Below are positions 63,816 through 64,000 of a stretch of 64,000 bases of DNA, piece after piece. The DNA lies in assembly GCA_933207985.1 (NCBI GenBank), contig OW240913.1, positions 103,973,726 to 104,037,725 of the forward strand, given 5' to 3'. This DNA comes from Pelobates cultripes. Its lineage: Eukaryota > Chordata > Amphibia > Anura > Pelobatidae. Position 1 is the stretch's first letter. Each line of letters starts with the position of its first letter. The notes under the pieces are model-generated. The model was not told where the DNA came from and did no database searches. It was given only the letters and a program-made list of their open reading frames with translations. A program made the translations under genes and the position numbers.

Positions 63816-64000
63816 GTGCAAAATATGCACACCCCCTAAAAGACAGACAAGACCTCAAAGTTGACATGTCTGCTTGATGTGCATCTGCTGGGCTGAAAAA
63901 GATGAAAGGAGGTATACTTACCTAAAGATCTGCTTATTTTTTTTTTTTTTGGCTGGGGGGAGGGGGTGCTGCCATCTTCTGACATACATTTTTATCTGAG
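63816..64000. other. downstream flank of ect2
   Basis: Short intergenic remainder with a poly-T run and a G-rich stretch near 63935-63970. Nothing recognised. Confidence 0.5.

Noticed and set aside
1..64000. CRISPR arrays, bacterial operons or phage features
   Set aside because: The window is spliced vertebrate DNA. The only regular repeats are minisatellites, microsatellites and transposon ends without unique spacers.

Overview
The window is vertebrate nuclear DNA, most likely from a frog (anuran amphibian). It is AT-rich and intron-dominated, crowded with short TTAA-flanked inverted-repeat elements, and carries CR1-, L1- and DIRS-like retroelement debris together with a retrovirus-like insertion. 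The species assignment is inference from protein similarity and repeat style. I recognised no bacterial features, tRNA, rRNA or CRISPR.

One protein-coding gene runs through nearly the whole window on the + strand: ect2, the Rho guanine nucleotide exchange factor that drives cytokinesis. I resolved 24 constitutive coding exons (5277-62544). All splice phases are compatible, and together they encode 913 residues against 914 for the long human form. A noncoding first exon lies in a CpG-rich promoter near 1330-1716 with six forward CCAAT boxes, a CRE-like site and a CHR-like TTTGAA. The 3' UTR ends near 63815 behind two AATAAA signals. The domain order is triple BRCT (roughly residues 45-335), nuclear localisation signals and CDK sites (356-445), DH (about 450-640), PH (about 660-795), a polybasic cluster and a Ser/Thr-rich tail. 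An extra in-frame 252-nt exon (58283-58534) sits just before the last exon and looks like a cassette or alternative terminal exon.

Layout: 1-1320, upstream repeats including a roughly 30-bp minisatellite; 1331-1716, promoter and exon 1; 1717-5261, intron 1 with an L1-like fragment; 5277-14341, the N-terminal BRCT exons with a 910-bp TIR element and a 293-bp hAT-type foldback between them; 14342-21950, a 7.6-kb intron with DIRS-like and L1-like fragments, two MITEs and a (TA)n tract; 21951-32482, the exons from the end of the BRCT region to the start of the PH domain; 32483-48876, a 16.4-kb intron with a TIR element carrying a 1-kb minisatellite and a 9.8-kb endogenous retrovirus inserted on the minus strand; 48877-58534, the PH, tail and cassette exons; 58535-62454, an intron with CR1-like LINE tails; 62455-63815, the last exon and 3' UTR.

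The most notable points are the C-terminal cassette exon, the altered Polo-box docking site around Thr443, the multi-CCAAT/CHR promoter, and an endogenous retrovirus with almost identical LTRs, a tRNA-Arg-type primer site and a dead interior.
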